Positions 9,215 through 18,018 of a stretch of 64,000 nt of DNA are shown one piece after another. The notes below the pieces were generated by a model, which ran no database searches, was not told the DNA's origin, and worked only from the letters and a program-made list of their open reading frames with translations. The stretch is from positions 62,001 through 126,000 of the forward strand of contig NZ_CABVPX010000005.1 in NCBI RefSeq assembly GCF_902499125.1. Direction: 5' to 3'. The DNA is from Burkholderia arboris. GTDB taxonomy: Bacteria > Pseudomonadota > Gammaproteobacteria > Burkholderiales > Burkholderiaceae. The position numbers and the translations under genes are program-made. Each line of letters begins with the position of its first letter. The first letter of the stretch is position 1.

Positions 9215-10636
9215 ATGAAAACGCTGTTCTTGCAGGCCCCTTCGTATGACGGCTTCGACGGCGGAGCCGGCTCGCGCTATCAGGCGAAGCGCGAAATCCG
9301 TTCCTTCTGGTATCCGACGTGGCTCGCGCAGCCGGCCGCGCTCGTGCCGGGCAGCCGCGTCGTCGATGCGCCGGCCGACGGCCTGTCGGTCGACGAAACG
9401 CTGAAGATCGCCAACGACTACGACCTCGTGATCATCCACACGAGCACGCCGTCGTTCCCGACCGACGCGATGTTCGCGCAGGATCTCAAGAAGATGAAGC
9501 CGTCGATGCTGGTCGGCATGGTGGGCGCGAAGGTGATGGTCGATCCGCACAACTCGCTCACGGCGAGCGAGGCAATCGACTTCGTGTGCCGCGAGGAATT
9601 CGACTACACCTGCAAGGAAATCGCCGAAGGCACGCCGTTCCCGCAGATCAAGGGCTTGAGCTGGCGCGCGAAGGACGGCTCGATCGAGCACAACGAAGCG
9701 CGTCCGATCCTCGAGAACATGGACGAACTGCCGTTCGTCGCGCCCGTCTACAAGCGCGACCTGAAGATCGACAACTACTTCATCGGCTACCTGAACTATC
9801 CGTACGTATCGATCTACACGGGCCGCGGCTGCAAGTCGCGCTGCACGTTCTGCCTGTGGCCGCAGACGGTCAGCGGCCATCGCTACCGCACGCGCTCGGT
9901 CGAGAACGTGCTCGCGGAAGCGAAGTGGATCCGCGACAACATGCCGGAAGTGAAGGAACTGATGTTCGACGACGACACCTTCACCGACGACCTGCCGCGC
10001 GCCGAAGCGATCGCCATCGGCCTGGGTAAGCTCGGCATGACGTGGTCGTGCAACGCGAAGGCGAACGTGCCGTACAAGTCGCTGAAGATCATGAAGGAAA
10101 ACGGCCTGCGCCTGCTGCTGGTCGGCTTCGAATCCGGCGACGACCAGATCCTCGTGAACATCAAGAAGGGCGTGCGCACCGATTTCGCGCGCCGCTTCAG
10201 CGCGGACTGCAAGAAGCTCGGCATCAAGATCCACGGCACCTTCATCCTCGGCCTGCCGGGCGAGACGCAGGAGACCATCAAGAAGACGATCGAGTACGCG
10301 AAGGAAATCAATCCGCACACGATCCAGGTGTCGCTCGCCGCGCCGTATCCGGGCACGACGCTCTACAAGCAGGCCGTCGAGAATGGCTGGATGGAAGAGA
10401 ACAAGACCATCAACCTGGTCAGCAAGGAAGGCGTGCAGCTGGCGGCGATCGGCTATGCGCACCTGTCGCGCGACGAGATCTATCACCATCTCGAGCAGTT
10501 CTATCGCCAGTTCTACTTCCGTCCGTCGAAGATCTGGGAAATCGTCCGCGAGATGCTGACGAGCTGGGACATGATGAAGCGCCGTCTGCGCGAAGGCGTC
10601 GAATTCTTCCGCTTCCTGCGCGCGCACGAGGCCTGA
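9215..10636 (+). CDS. hpnJ: Hopanoid radical SAM enzyme HpnJ
   Basis: A 473-residue radical SAM protein. HpnJ converts the glucosamine head group of bacteriohopanetetrol glucosamine into the cyclitol ether. It has an N-terminal cobalamin-binding-like region (residues about 60-140) and a radical SAM core with the 4Fe-4S motif C206-KSR-C210-TF-C213. The later segments GFESGDDQIL and GTFILGLPGET are typical of B12-type radical SAM enzymes. ATG 9215 is taken because GGAG precedes it at proper spacing and the family opening MKTLFLQAPSYDG starts there; an upstream ATG would add 12 residues. It is separated from hpnK by only 3 bp. Confidence 0.95.
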   Translation: MKTLFLQAPSYDGFDGGAGSRYQAKREIRSFWYPTWLAQPAALVPGSRVVDAPADGLSVDETLKIANDYDLVIIHTSTPSFPTDAMFAQDLKKMKPSMLVGMVGAKVMVDPHNSLTASEAIDFVCREEFDYTCKEIAEGTPFPQIKGLSWRAKDGSIEHNEARPILENMDELPFVAPVYKRDLKIDNYFIGYLNYPYVSIYTGRGCKSRCTFCLWPQTVSGHRYRTRSVENVLAEAKWIRDNMPEVKELMFDDDTFTDDLPRAEAIAIGLGKLGMTWSCNAKANVPYKSLKIMKENGLRLLLVGFESGDDQILVNIKKGVRTDFARRFSADCKKLGIKIHGTFILGLPGETQETIKKTIEYAKEINPHTIQVSLAAPYPGTTLYKQAVENGWMEENKTINLVSKEGVQLAAIGYAHLSRDEIYHHLEQFYRQFYFRPSKIWEIVREMLTSWDMMKRRLREGVEFFRFLRAHEA

Positions 10637-10639
10637 TTC

Positions 10640-11524
10640 GTGACGACGCAGCGGGCGGCGCGGGCGCTGATCTTCACCGCGGACGACTTCGGGCTGCACC
10701 CGCGCGTCAACGCGGCGGTCGAGCGCGCGCATCGCGACGGCGTGCTGAACGCCGCGAGCCTGATGGTCGGCGCGCCCGCCGCGCAGGATGCGATCGAACG
10801 CGCGCGGCGGCTGCCGTCGCTCGCGGTCGGCCTGCATCTGGTGCTCGCGGACGGGCCCGCCACGCTGCCCGCGCATGAAATTCCCGCGCTCGTCGGCGCC
10901 GACGGGCGGTTCGGCGACGCGATGGCGAAGGACGGCTGTCGCTTCTTCTTCCTGCCGCAGGTTCGCGCGCAACTGCGCCGCGAGATCCGTGCGCAGTTCG
11001 ACGCGTTCGCGGCGAGCGGCCTGCCGCTCGACCACGTGAACGCGCACAAGCATTTCCACCTGCATCCGACCGTGCTGTCGATGATCATCGAGATCGGCCG
11101 CGACTACGGGCTGCGCGCGGTGCGGTTGCCTTACGAGACGAGCGCCCCCGCGCTGCTCAAGCCGTGGATCGCGCTCGTGCGTGCGCGGCTCGACCGCGCG
11201 GGGCTCGCGCACAACGACTACGTGGTCGGGATCGAGCACACGGGCGCGATGGACGAGGCCGTGCTGCTCGATGCGCTCGCGACGCTGCCGCCGGGTGTCG
11301 GCGAGATCTACTGCCATCCGGCCGAGGCAGGCGACGGCCCGATCACGCCGACGATGGCGGCCTACCGTCCGGTCGACGAACTCGATGCGTTGCTGTCGCC
11401 GCGTGTCGCGGCCGCGCTGCAGGCGGCGGGCGTCGCGACCGGCGGCTTTGCCGACGTGTTCGGTCAGCCCGCGGCACGGCGCGGCACGCCCGCGTCGCGC
11501 GCACCGGGAGCGCAGCCGTCGTGA
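10640..11524 (+). CDS. hpnK: Hopanoid N-acetylglucosamine deacetylase HpnK
   Basis: A 294-residue YdjC/ChbG-type carbohydrate deacetylase. HpnK removes the acetyl group from the N-acetylglucosamine that HpnI attaches to bacteriohopanetetrol. The metal site is visible as FTADDFG (Asp15, Asp16) and HVNAHKHFHLHP, with a later IYCHPAE motif. The start is GTG at 10640, 3 bp after the hpnJ stop, so the two are very likely translationally coupled. The final ~25 residues are Ala/Arg/Pro rich and not needed by the fold. The hpnL GTG start overlaps the stop by four bases. Confidence 0.93.
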   Translation: MTTQRAARALIFTADDFGLHPRVNAAVERAHRDGVLNAASLMVGAPAAQDAIERARRLPSLAVGLHLVLADGPATLPAHEIPALVGADGRFGDAMAKDGCRFFFLPQVRAQLRREIRAQFDAFAASGLPLDHVNAHKHFHLHPTVLSMIIEIGRDYGLRAVRLPYETSAPALLKPWIALVRARLDRAGLAHNDYVVGIEHTGAMDEAVLLDALATLPPGVGEIYCHPAEAGDGPITPTMAAYRPVDELDALLSPRVAAALQAAGVATGGFADVFGQPAARRGTPASRAPGAQPS

Positions 11525-12570
11525 GCAAGTTGATCAAATGGCTCGGCTGGCCGATCGGCATTGGCATCCTGCTCGCGCTGGGGTTGCACGAGGGCGTCGG
11601 CGACGTGTCGCAGATGCTCGCGCGCGCCGGTTATGCGCTGCTGTGGCTCGTGCCGTTCCATGGGCTGCCGTTGCTGCTCGATGCGTACGCGTGGCACCTG
11701 CTGCTCGACCGGCGCAGTTCGCTGCCGTTCCTGTGGTGGATCGCGACCGTGCGCGAGGCCGTGAACCGGCTGCTGCCCGTGGTCGGGATCGGCGGCGAGA
11801 TCGTCGGCATCCGGCTCGCGCGCTGGCAGGTGCCCGACGCGAGCCGCGTCACCGCGTCGGTGATCGTCGAGGTACTCGTGACGATCGTCGTCCAGTATGC
11901 GTTCGCGGCGCTCGGCCTCGTGCTGCTGCTTGCCTCGACGGACAACATGGGCGGCGGCACGATCGGCCTCGCGCTGCTGCTGACGCTGCCGTTGCCGGTG
12001 CTCGGCGTCGTGCTGATGCGGCGCGGCGGCATCTTCCACGCGATCGAGCGTTTCGCGGGCCGCCTGCTCGGCGATTCGCACCGGCTGCTGCAGGGCGTCG
12101 ACGGCCGCCGGCTCGACGCCGACATCGATTCGCTGATGTCGCGTACGGGCCTGCTGTTCAGCGCATTCTTCTGGCAGCTGGCCGGTTACGTGCTCGGCGC
12201 GCTCGAAATCTACTGGGCGCTGTCGCTGCTCGGCCATCCGGTGTCGATCGGTGGTGCGATCGCGATCGAGGCGATGACGCAGGCCGTGCGGCATGCGGCG
12301 TTCATGGTGCCGGGCGGGCTCGGCGTGCAGGAGGCGACCGTCGTGCTGCTCGCGCAGATGTTCGGCGTCGACCGCGAGACGGCGCTGTCGCTCGCGCTGG
12401 TCAAGCGCGGCCGCGAGGTGCTGTTCGGCTGCCTGGCGCTCGGCTCGTGGCAGCTGGCCGAGCTCGTGCGCACGCGCCGCCGCCTCGGCGCGCCGCCGGC
12501 CGTGCCGCGTGCGCCGCATCCGGCGAGCCGTGTACCCGACGCTGAAACGGAAACCGAAACGACGCATTGA
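11521..12570 (+). CDS. hpnL: Hopanoid-associated membrane protein HpnL
   Basis: A 349-residue polytopic membrane protein of the lysylphosphatidylglycerol synthase transmembrane (UPF0104/AglD-like) family, the type found beside hopanoid genes as HpnL. About eight hydrophobic segments are visible, for example WLGWPIGIGILLALGL at the start and IVVQYAFAALGLVLLLAS in the middle, plus the conserved GGLGVQEA loop late in the protein. The GTG start overlaps the hpnK stop (GTGA), indicating coupling. Its biochemical role is not established; a flippase or transport role for hopanoids is a common guess. The frame is also open upstream inside hpnK, but that part is not conserved. Confidence 0.88.
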   Translation: MSKLIKWLGWPIGIGILLALGLHEGVGDVSQMLARAGYALLWLVPFHGLPLLLDAYAWHLLLDRRSSLPFLWWIATVREAVNRLLPVVGIGGEIVGIRLARWQVPDASRVTASVIVEVLVTIVVQYAFAALGLVLLLASTDNMGGGTIGLALLLTLPLPVLGVVLMRRGGIFHAIERFAGRLLGDSHRLLQGVDGRRLDADIDSLMSRTGLLFSAFFWQLAGYVLGALEIYWALSLLGHPVSIGGAIAIEAMTQAVRHAAFMVPGGLGVQEATVVLLAQMFGVDRETALSLALVKRGREVLFGCLALGSWQLAELVRTRRRLGAPPAVPRAPHPASRVPDAETETETTH

Positions 12571-12574
12571 ACGA

Positions 12575-12605
12575 GAGACGGGCCGCGCGCCCGTCTCGCG
12601 CTTTT
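12575..12605 (+). terminator. Intrinsic terminator of the hpnJKL transcript
   Basis: A perfect 9-bp stem GAGACGGGC / GCCCGTCTC with a 5-nt loop begins 5 bp after the hpnL stop and is followed by GCGCTTTT. Confidence 0.65.
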
Positions 12606-12657
12606 GGCGCTGCGCGGGTATCCTTGCCGCGTGTTTTCTCCACGCGCATTTCTTCCG

Positions 12658-13215
12658 ATGACTTTTCGTTTCCGGCTGCTTCCCGTGACGATGCTGGCCG
12701 CCGCGCTGGCGCTGACCGGCTGCGACGACAAGCAAGGCAATCTCGACGTGCAACGCATCAGGGACTTCTTCACCGCGATCAAGCCCGCGCCGCTGCTGCT
12801 CAAGGGGCTGAAGGCCGGCGAATCGACCGAGGCCGACGTGCGCGGCACGATGGGCAAGCCCGAGACCGTGCGCGAGTTCACCGACGGCTCGAAGCGCTAC
12901 GAATATCCGCGCGGCCCGATGGGCAACCAGACCTGGTTCGTCGATCTCGATGCGAACGGGCGCTATACGGGCGCGACGCAGGTGCTGACCGCCGAGAATT
13001 TCGCGAAAGTGCGCCCGGGGATGAACGAGGACGAGGTGCGGCGCCTGCTCGGCAAGCCCGGCGACATCGCGCAGTATCCGTTGAAGCCGGAGACGGTCTG
13101 GAGCTGGCGCTGGCTCGAGGACGGCGTCAACACCGACGCGTTCTTCAACGTCCATTTCGGCCCGGACGGGCTTGTCTATACGACTTCGCGCTCCGACATC
13201 CTCAAGGGGCGCTGA
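12658..13215 (+). CDS. SmpA/OmlA (BamE-like) domain lipoprotein
   Basis: A 185-residue predicted outer-membrane lipoprotein. The signal peptide ends in the lipobox LALTGC, so acylation at Cys22 is expected. Two copies of the BamE/SmpA-type repeat are visible: LLKGLKAGESTEADVRGTMGKP and, later, FAKVRPGMNEDEVRRLLGKP, each followed by an aromatic beta segment (YEYP and WSWRW). Duplication distinguishes it from the short single-domain BamE itself, so it is a paralogue rather than the assembly factor. ATG 12658 is selected because it begins the signal peptide. It converges with brnA; the stops are 3 bp apart. Confidence 0.85.
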   Translation: MTFRFRLLPVTMLAAALALTGCDDKQGNLDVQRIRDFFTAIKPAPLLLKGLKAGESTEADVRGTMGKPETVREFTDGSKRYEYPRGPMGNQTWFVDLDANGRYTGATQVLTAENFAKVRPGMNEDEVRRLLGKPGDIAQYPLKPETVWSWRWLEDGVNTDAFFNVHFGPDGLVYTTSRSDILKGR

Positions 13216-13218
13216 CGT

Positions 13219-13515
13219 TCACGCGCGGCGCTTCTTCAGCCATTCGCGCAGCGCGTCGTTCATGCGCGTCTGCCAGCCCGGGCCCTCTGCCCGAAACGCG
13301 GCGAGGATATCGGCGTCGTAGCGGATGCTGACCTGTTCCTTCGGGTGTTCGAGTTTCGGACGCCCGAATTTTTTCGCGACGACTTCGACGAATGGCTCCA
13401 TCGCATCCATTTCTTCGTCGCTGAGTGCATGAGCATCCGGATCGGCGGCGATGCCGCGCGCGATCGCCGCTTCTTCCCCGGGCGTGTTGCGTATGAATTT
13501 AACCGCCTTCTTCAT
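13219..13515 (-). CDS. brnA: BrnA-family antitoxin
   Basis: A 98-residue DNA-binding antitoxin of the BrnA family. The C-terminal ribbon-helix-helix shows the family pattern KEQVSIRYDADILAAFRAEG followed by GWQTRMNDALREWL. BrnA binds and neutralises the RNase toxin BrnT and represses the shared operon. The start codon lies inside the end of brnT (17-bp overlap), so translation is coupled. The toxin-first order matches other brnTA loci. The N-terminal half is acidic and probably contacts the toxin. Confidence 0.9.
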   Translation of the reverse strand: MKKAVKFIRNTPGEEAAIARGIAADPDAHALSDEEMDAMEPFVEVVAKKFGRPKLEHPKEQVSIRYDADILAAFRAEGPGWQTRMNDALREWLKKRRA

Positions 13516-13795
13516 ATCGACTCATCTCTCGGTTGTTGGCTTTTCGCAGGCTGACGACACGTAGTGTGCGGCCGCGCGGGACGACGATCGCCGCGTGGAG
13601 GCGAGCGCCGATCGGCACCAGGCAGATCCACCGAGTCTCGCCGCAATCGCGGCGGGTGTCCGGCCACACGCACGCTGCTTCCCACTCGGCGAATTCCGCC
13701 ATTCGCAACGATATGCCGTGTTTCAGCCGGTTCGACAGATCCTTGGCATCGTCGAAAACGAACGGAATTTCGACTAATTGTGGATGCGAAAACAT
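13499..13795 (-). CDS. brnT: BrnT-family ribonuclease toxin
   Basis: A 98-residue toxin of the BrnT/RelE-like family, a ribosome-independent RNase that arrests growth when BrnA is lost. Recognisable motifs are FVFDDAKDLSNRLKHGIS (family pattern W-D-xxKxxxNxxKHGIS), the DTRRDCGETRW segment and the RVVSLRKANNRE ending with the basic residues used in RNA cleavage. The frame is open far upstream, but ATG 13795 is chosen because the family opening begins there. The first residues FSHPQLVEIP are slightly longer than in many homologues. Upstream lies the divergent aot leader. Confidence 0.88.
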   Translation of the reverse strand: MFSHPQLVEIPFVFDDAKDLSNRLKHGISLRMAEFAEWEAACVWPDTRRDCGETRWICLVPIGARLHAAIVVPRGRTLRVVSLRKANNREMSRYEEGG

Positions 13796-14193
13796 CAGAT
13801 GATAAGAGGTTTTCGTAGATGCAGAAATGGAGCCCTGTCGCGGGTGGCATCGACTACGCGTGCATCGTGTCGCGGGGATGAGCGAGCGATTGTGTGGCGT
13901 GGGCCCGGATGTGCCTGTTCGGCCCGATGGCCAGTCCGGCGCTATATCGAAAAAGCGACCGGAAAATTGCAAAAAGTCTGCTTCCCTGCGTGTCATCTGA
14001 CTGTCAGGGAGCGGCTTTTTTCCTTTTGAAACAGCGGAGTAGGTTGCGGTTGTAAATGATGGGACGGATTGCTGCGATGCAGCAACCGCACGCAAGGTGA
14101 TTTGAGGCAATCCATTTCGCTTGCGACTATCCGCGTCAGCCCGGCGCGGGACACGCATACGCGTCGGCATTCATTCCAACTCTGGAGACGCGC
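13796..14193. other. Divergent intergenic region between brnT and aotQ
   Basis: A 398-bp gene-free stretch. It should hold the brnTA promoter/operator on the left and the aot promoter and leader on the right. A hairpin with TTCCCTG / CAGGGAG arms followed by a T-run (about 13981-14022) could stop plus-strand transcription, and a strong nested stem-loop lies at 14045-14090 (separate entry). Confidence 0.5.
14045..14090 (+). promoter_or_regulatory. Nested stem-loop in the aotQ leader
   Basis: An outer 8-bp perfect inverted repeat TGCGGTTG (14045-14052) / CAACCGCA (14083-14090) encloses an inner hairpin TTGCTGC-GAT-GCAGCAA (14069-14085). The two compete for the same CAA bases, so alternative structures are possible. 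It ends about 104 bp before the aotQ start. The function is unproved; it could equally be an operator on DNA. Confidence 0.4.
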
Positions 14194-14883
14194 GTGTTCC
14201 TTTACGGCTTTGGTCCTGTCCTCTGGGCCGGCACCGTGCAGACCATCGAGCTGTCGGTGCTGTCGCTCGCCACTGCGGTGGCGCTGGGGCTGATCGGCGC
14301 GGTGGCGAAGCTGTCGCACAACCGGGTGCTGCGAGCGATCGCGACCGGTTATACGACGCTGATCCGCTCGGTGCCCGATCTTGTGCTGATGCTGCTGCTG
14401 TTCTACAGCATCCAGATCTGGCTGAACCAGTTCACCGACCTCGTCGGCTGGGACCAGATCGACATCGACCCGTTCGTGGCCGGCGTGCTGACGCTCGGCT
14501 TCATCTACGGCGCGTACTTCACCGAGACCTTCCGCGGCGCGTTCCTGTCGGTGCCGCGCGGCCAGCTCGAGGCCGGCGCGGCTTACGGGATGAGCGGCGC
14601 GCGCGTGTTCGTGCGGATCATGTTCCCGCAGATGATGCGCTTCGCGCTGCCGGGGATCGGCAACAACTGGCAGGTGCTCGTGAAGGCGACCGCGCTGGTG
14701 TCGATCATCGGTCTTGCGGACGTCGTGAAGGCCGCGCAGGACGCCGGCAAGAGCACGTTCAACATGTTCTTCTTCATCCTCGTCGCGGCGCTGATCTACC
14801 TCGCGATCACGACCGTTTCCAACCTCGTGCTGATCCAGCTCGAGAAGCGTTATTCCATGGGCGTGCGGCACGCAGAACTATGA
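14194..14883 (+). CDS. aotQ: Arginine/ornithine ABC transporter permease AotQ (HisQ type)
   Basis: A 229-residue inner-membrane permease of the HisQ/ArtQ polar amino acid family. It has five or so membrane spans and the EAA-type cytoplasmic loop GQLEAGAAYGMSGARVFVRIMFPQ that contacts the ATPase. The start is GTG 14194 with TGGAGA in front. It is translationally coupled to the next permease gene by an ATGA overlap. The order permease-permease-ATPase-AraC regulator, followed by an arginine catabolic operon, matches the aot/argR system of Pseudomonas, which supports arginine and ornithine as substrates rather than histidine. Confidence 0.92.
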   Translation: MFLYGFGPVLWAGTVQTIELSVLSLATAVALGLIGAVAKLSHNRVLRAIATGYTTLIRSVPDLVLMLLLFYSIQIWLNQFTDLVGWDQIDIDPFVAGVLTLGFIYGAYFTETFRGAFLSVPRGQLEAGAAYGMSGARVFVRIMFPQMMRFALPGIGNNWQVLVKATALVSIIGLADVVKAAQDAGKSTFNMFFFILVAALIYLAITTVSNLVLIQLEKRYSMGVRHAEL

Positions 14884-15593
14884 TCGAGATCCTCCAGGAA
14901 TTCGGCAAGGCGTTCCTTTTCTGGGACGGCCAGCGCCTCTCCGGCCTCGCGGTGACGCTGTGGCTGCTCGTTGCGTCGATCTCGCTCGGCTTCGTGTGCG
15001 CGGTGCCGCTCGCGGTTGCGCGCGTGTCGAAGAAGAAGTGGGTGTCGATGCCCGTGCGGTTCTACACGTACGTGTTTCGCGGCACGCCGCTCTACGTGCA
15101 GCTGCTGCTGATGTACACGGGCATGTACAGCCTCGAGTTCGTGCGTTCGCACTCGCTGCTCGACGCGTTCTTCCGCAGCGGTTTCAACTGCGCGATTCTC
15201 GCGTTCGCGTTGAACACCTGCGCGTACACGACCGAGATCTTTGCCGGCGCGATCCGTGCGATTCCGCACGGCGAGGTCGAGGCGGCGCGTGCGTACGGGA
15301 TGTCGCCGTTCACGATGTACTGCCGCGTGATCCTGCCGTCGGCGCTGCGCCGTGCGCTGCCGCTGTACAGCAACGAGGTGATCCTGATGCTGCACGCGAC
15401 GACCGTGGCGTTCACGGCGACCGTGCCGGACATCCTGAAGGTCGCGCGTGATGCGAATTCCGCGACCTACATGGCGTTCCAGTCGTTCGGAATCGCCGCG
15501 CTGATCTATCTTGCGGTATCTTTCGCACTCGTCGCGGCGTTTCGCCGCGCGGAGCGCCACTGGCTCGCGTATCTCGCGGCCGCCCGTCATTGA
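14880..15593 (+). CDS. aotM: Arginine/ornithine ABC transporter permease AotM (HisM type)
   Basis: A 237-residue HisM/ArtM-type permease, the partner of AotQ in the membrane heterodimer. The ATP-binding-protein contact loop is [26 protein letters not shown]; the motif [16 protein letters not shown] is typical for HisM. ATG 14880 overlaps the aotQ stop (ATGA). The frame is also open upstream within aotQ, but that part is a shadow. The stop is 20 bp before the aotP start. Confidence 0.92.
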   Translation: MIEILQEFGKAFLFWDGQRLSGLAVTLWLLVASISLGFVCAVPLAVARVSKKKWVSMPVRFYTYVFRGTPLYVQLLLMYTGMYSLEFVRSHSLLDAFFRSGFNCAILAFALNTCAYTTEIFAGAIRAIPHGEVEAARAYGMSPFTMYCRVILPSALRRALPLYSNEVILMLHATTVAFTATVPDILKVARDANSATYMAFQSFGIAALIYLAVSFALVAAFRRAERHWLAYLAAARH

Positions 15594-15613
15594 TTCACTT
15601 CGAGGAGAGCCAG

Positions 15614-16408
15614 TTGGCCGAGATCACTCAAACGAGCGCTGCCACCAAGCTTGCGGCGCTCGACATCCACAAGCGCTACGGTGACAACGAGGTGCTCAAG
15701 GGCGTGTCGCTGAACGCGAAGGCCGGCGACGTCATCAGCATCATCGGTGCGAGCGGCTCGGGCAAGAGCACGTTCCTGCGCTGCATCAATTTCCTCGAGC
15801 GACCGAATGCGGGGCAGATCGTCGTCGACGGCGAGGCCGTGCGCACGAAGGCCGACCGCGCCGGCGCGCTCGAAGTCGCCGATCACAAGCAGTTGCAGCG
15901 GATCCGCACGAAGCTCGCGATGGTGTTCCAGCACTTCAATCTGTGGGCGCACATGAACGTGCTCGAGAACGTGATGGAAGCGCCCGTGCACGTGCTCGGC
16001 ATTTCGAAGAAGGAAGCCGAGGACCGTGCGCGCGAGTACCTGGAGAAGGTCGGCTTGCCGCCTCGCGTCGAGAAGCAGTATCCGTCGCACCTGTCCGGCG
16101 GCCAGCAGCAGCGCGTGGCGATTGCGCGTGCGCTCGCGATGCATCCGGACGTGATGCTGTTCGACGAGCCGACGTCGGCGCTCGACCCGGAGCTGGTGGG
16201 CGAAGTGCTGAAGGTGATGCAGAAGCTGGCCGAGGAAGGCCGCACGATGATCGTCGTCACGCACGAGATGGGTTTCGCGCGCAACGTATCGAACCACGTG
16301 ATGTTCCTGCATCAGGGGCGGACCGAGGAAGAGGGTGATCCGAAGGAGGTGCTGGTGCGCCCGCAGAGCGAGCGGCTCAAGCAGTTCCTGTCGGGCAGTC
16401 TCAAGTAA
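15614..16408 (+). CDS. aotP: Arginine/ornithine ABC transporter ATP-binding protein AotP (HisP type)
   Basis: A 264-residue ATPase of the polar amino acid importer family that energises AotQM. Walker A is GASGSGKST, the ABC signature [15 protein letters not shown], Walker [13 protein letters not shown], and the switch histidine is in VVTHEMGF. I choose the TTG at 15614 as start because GAGGAGA lies six bases before it; an alternative TTG at 15590 overlaps the aotM stop. The insertion between Walker A and the signature ([21 protein letters not shown]) is typical of HisP/ArtP proteins. Followed after 22 bp by argR. Confidence 0.93.
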   Translation: MAEITQTSAATKLAALDIHKRYGDNEVLKGVSLNAKAGDVISIIGASGSGKSTFLRCINFLERPNAGQIVVDGEAVRTKADRAGALEVADHKQLQRIRTKLAMVFQHFNLWAHMNVLENVMEAPVHVLGISKKEAEDRAREYLEKVGLPPRVEKQYPSHLSGGQQQRVAIARALAMHPDVMLFDEPTSALDPELVGEVLKVMQKLAEEGRTMIVVTHEMGFARNVSNHVMFLHQGRTEEEGDPKEVLVRPQSERLKQFLSGSLK

Positions 16409-16430
16409 CGCGACAGGGCAGGTTTCAGCC

Positions 16431-17471
16431 GTGGTACCGGTGTCTCGTCCCGCAGGCGCCACCCGCACGACGCAGGTGGCGATCGTTGCATTGCCGCCCG
16501 TGTCGATGTCGGGCGTGGGTCCGATCGTCGATGCGTTGAATCTGGCGAACGAGATCGACGGGCGGTTGTTGTACCGCTGGCAGGTGTGTTCGTGGGACGG
16601 GCGGCCCGTGCCGCTCGCGGGCGGTGCGCAGTGGCATGCCGATGCGGCGTTCAACGATGCGATCGCGTGCGACTGGCTGATCGTCGTGACGGAGCGGTTC
16701 CAGCAGTTTGCCGATTACCGGTTGTTTCTCGCGAGTCTCGCGCGGGTCGGGCAGCGGACGCCGGTCGTGACCGGGATTCACCACGGCGTGTGGTGGCTTG
16801 CGATGGCCGGGCAGCTTTCCGGGTATCGCGTGAGCGTGAACTGGGAGACGTATCAGCAGTTCGCCGAGCAGTTCGAGCGGTCGATCGTCACGCAGCAGAT
16901 CTTCGAGATCGATCGCGATCGGGCGACCTGTGCCGGTGGGCAGGCTACCGTCGATTTCATGTTGGCCATGATTGGCCGGGAACATGGGGCGGACCTCGCG
17001 GAGCGGATTGCCGATGCACTCGGGGTCGGGACTTTGCGGAGTGGTGAGGAACGGCAGCGGATTCCTTTTGTGACTGCGCCGGGCGAGCGGCATCCTCGGT
17101 TGAACGATGCGTTGCAGTTGATGGAAGCCAATGTCGAGGATCCGCTGACTACCGATGAAATCGCCGAGTTGGTTGGCGTGTCACGCCGGCAGCTGGAGCG
17201 GCTCTTTCGACAGTATCTCGGGGCGATGCCCTCCAAGTATTACCTCAATCTTCGATTGCTCAAGGCTCGTACCCAGTTGCAGCGGACCAGCAAGTCGGTC
17301 GTGCAGGTTAGCCTCGCCTGTGGGTTTTCTTCTGCTGCGCACTTTTCTAATGCGTACCGCGAAAGGTTTGGGGTCACGCCTCGGGAGGATCGGCGAGCGT
17401 GGCTCGAGAAGCAGACTGGCGGGGGGAGTGAGCCTCGCGGGGGCGCGTTGGTCGAGCGCGGGAAGGATTGA
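16431..17471 (+). CDS. argR: ArgR, AraC-family regulator of arginine uptake and catabolism
   Basis: A 346-residue GlxA-type regulator: an N-terminal DJ-1/PfpI-like domain (about residues 15-190, VAIVALPPVSMSGVGPIVDALNLAN...) and a C-terminal AraC helix-turn-helix pair (about 235-335, with TTDEIAELVGVSRRQLERLFRQ and VVQVSLACGFSSAAHFSNAYRERFG). In Pseudomonas the gene in this position, right after aotQMP, is ArgR, which senses arginine and activates the aot and ast/aru operons; the layout here is the same. Start GTG 16431 lies after CAGGGCAGG; the frame is open further upstream inside aotP. The residues after about 325 are low complexity and GC-biased. Confidence 0.85.
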   Translation: MVPVSRPAGATRTTQVAIVALPPVSMSGVGPIVDALNLANEIDGRLLYRWQVCSWDGRPVPLAGGAQWHADAAFNDAIACDWLIVVTERFQQFADYRLFLASLARVGQRTPVVTGIHHGVWWLAMAGQLSGYRVSVNWETYQQFAEQFERSIVTQQIFEIDRDRATCAGGQATVDFMLAMIGREHGADLAERIADALGVGTLRSGEERQRIPFVTAPGERHPRLNDALQLMEANVEDPLTTDEIAELVGVSRRQLERLFRQYLGAMPSKYYLNLRLLKARTQLQRTSKSVVQVSLACGFSSAAHFSNAYRERFGVTPREDRRAWLEKQTGGGSEPRGGALVERGKD

Positions 17472-17497
17472 TCAAGGTTTCTGCGGGGCGCTGGTGT

Positions 17498-17768
17498 TTT
17501 CGCGAAGCACCTGTGATCGTGTCGGTCTATTTGCGTCGCCCCTGCGCGGGGCGGCGGTTACTTTTCTTTGTCTTGCCAAAGAAAAGTAACCAAAAGAAAG
17601 GCGCTCGGAGAACGCATGACTTCCCGGTGCCGCAGTCCACGGAGTGGACCCCGCCTAAGTGTCCGCGCCAGTCAGGATGCCGGAGTGGTTCGAGCAATGG
17701 TTCCGACACCACTCACCCCCCAACAGACCGGTATACCGCCCGCTCGCTCCATCCTCGCTTCGCTCGGC
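17498..17768 (+). repeat. Left arm of a 271-bp long inverted repeat
   Basis: The arm matches the reverse complement of 18019-18289 along its whole length with about 11 mismatches (about 96% identity), most in two clusters. It contains its own palindrome at 17556-17591: GGTTACTTTTCTTTG, loop TCTTGC, CAAAGAAAAGTAACC. Hairpins of this TTACTTTTCTTTG type are, to my knowledge, common interspersed repeats in Burkholderia and related genomes, often misannotated as small ORFs. No transposase is present. Confidence 0.9.
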
Positions 17769-18018
17769 TGCAAGATACTTCAGGTCGGGCGGTTGAGCTT
17801 GGTGCTCTCCTGTTTGGACGTGTCGCCTGCCGGGCATTTCCTCCATTCACATCATTCGTGTGACCACGTCGTTTGCGGATCGATAATTGCTCGATGGTGT
17901 GTTGGCTGCCCGATATTTATTGGCAGGGCAGCAGACCTCGTACCTATTGAAAACGGTGGTCCGTCCATGTGTGGGCGTTCGTTGATCGACGACGATTTTT
18001 GAGGGGGTGTACCTGTCG

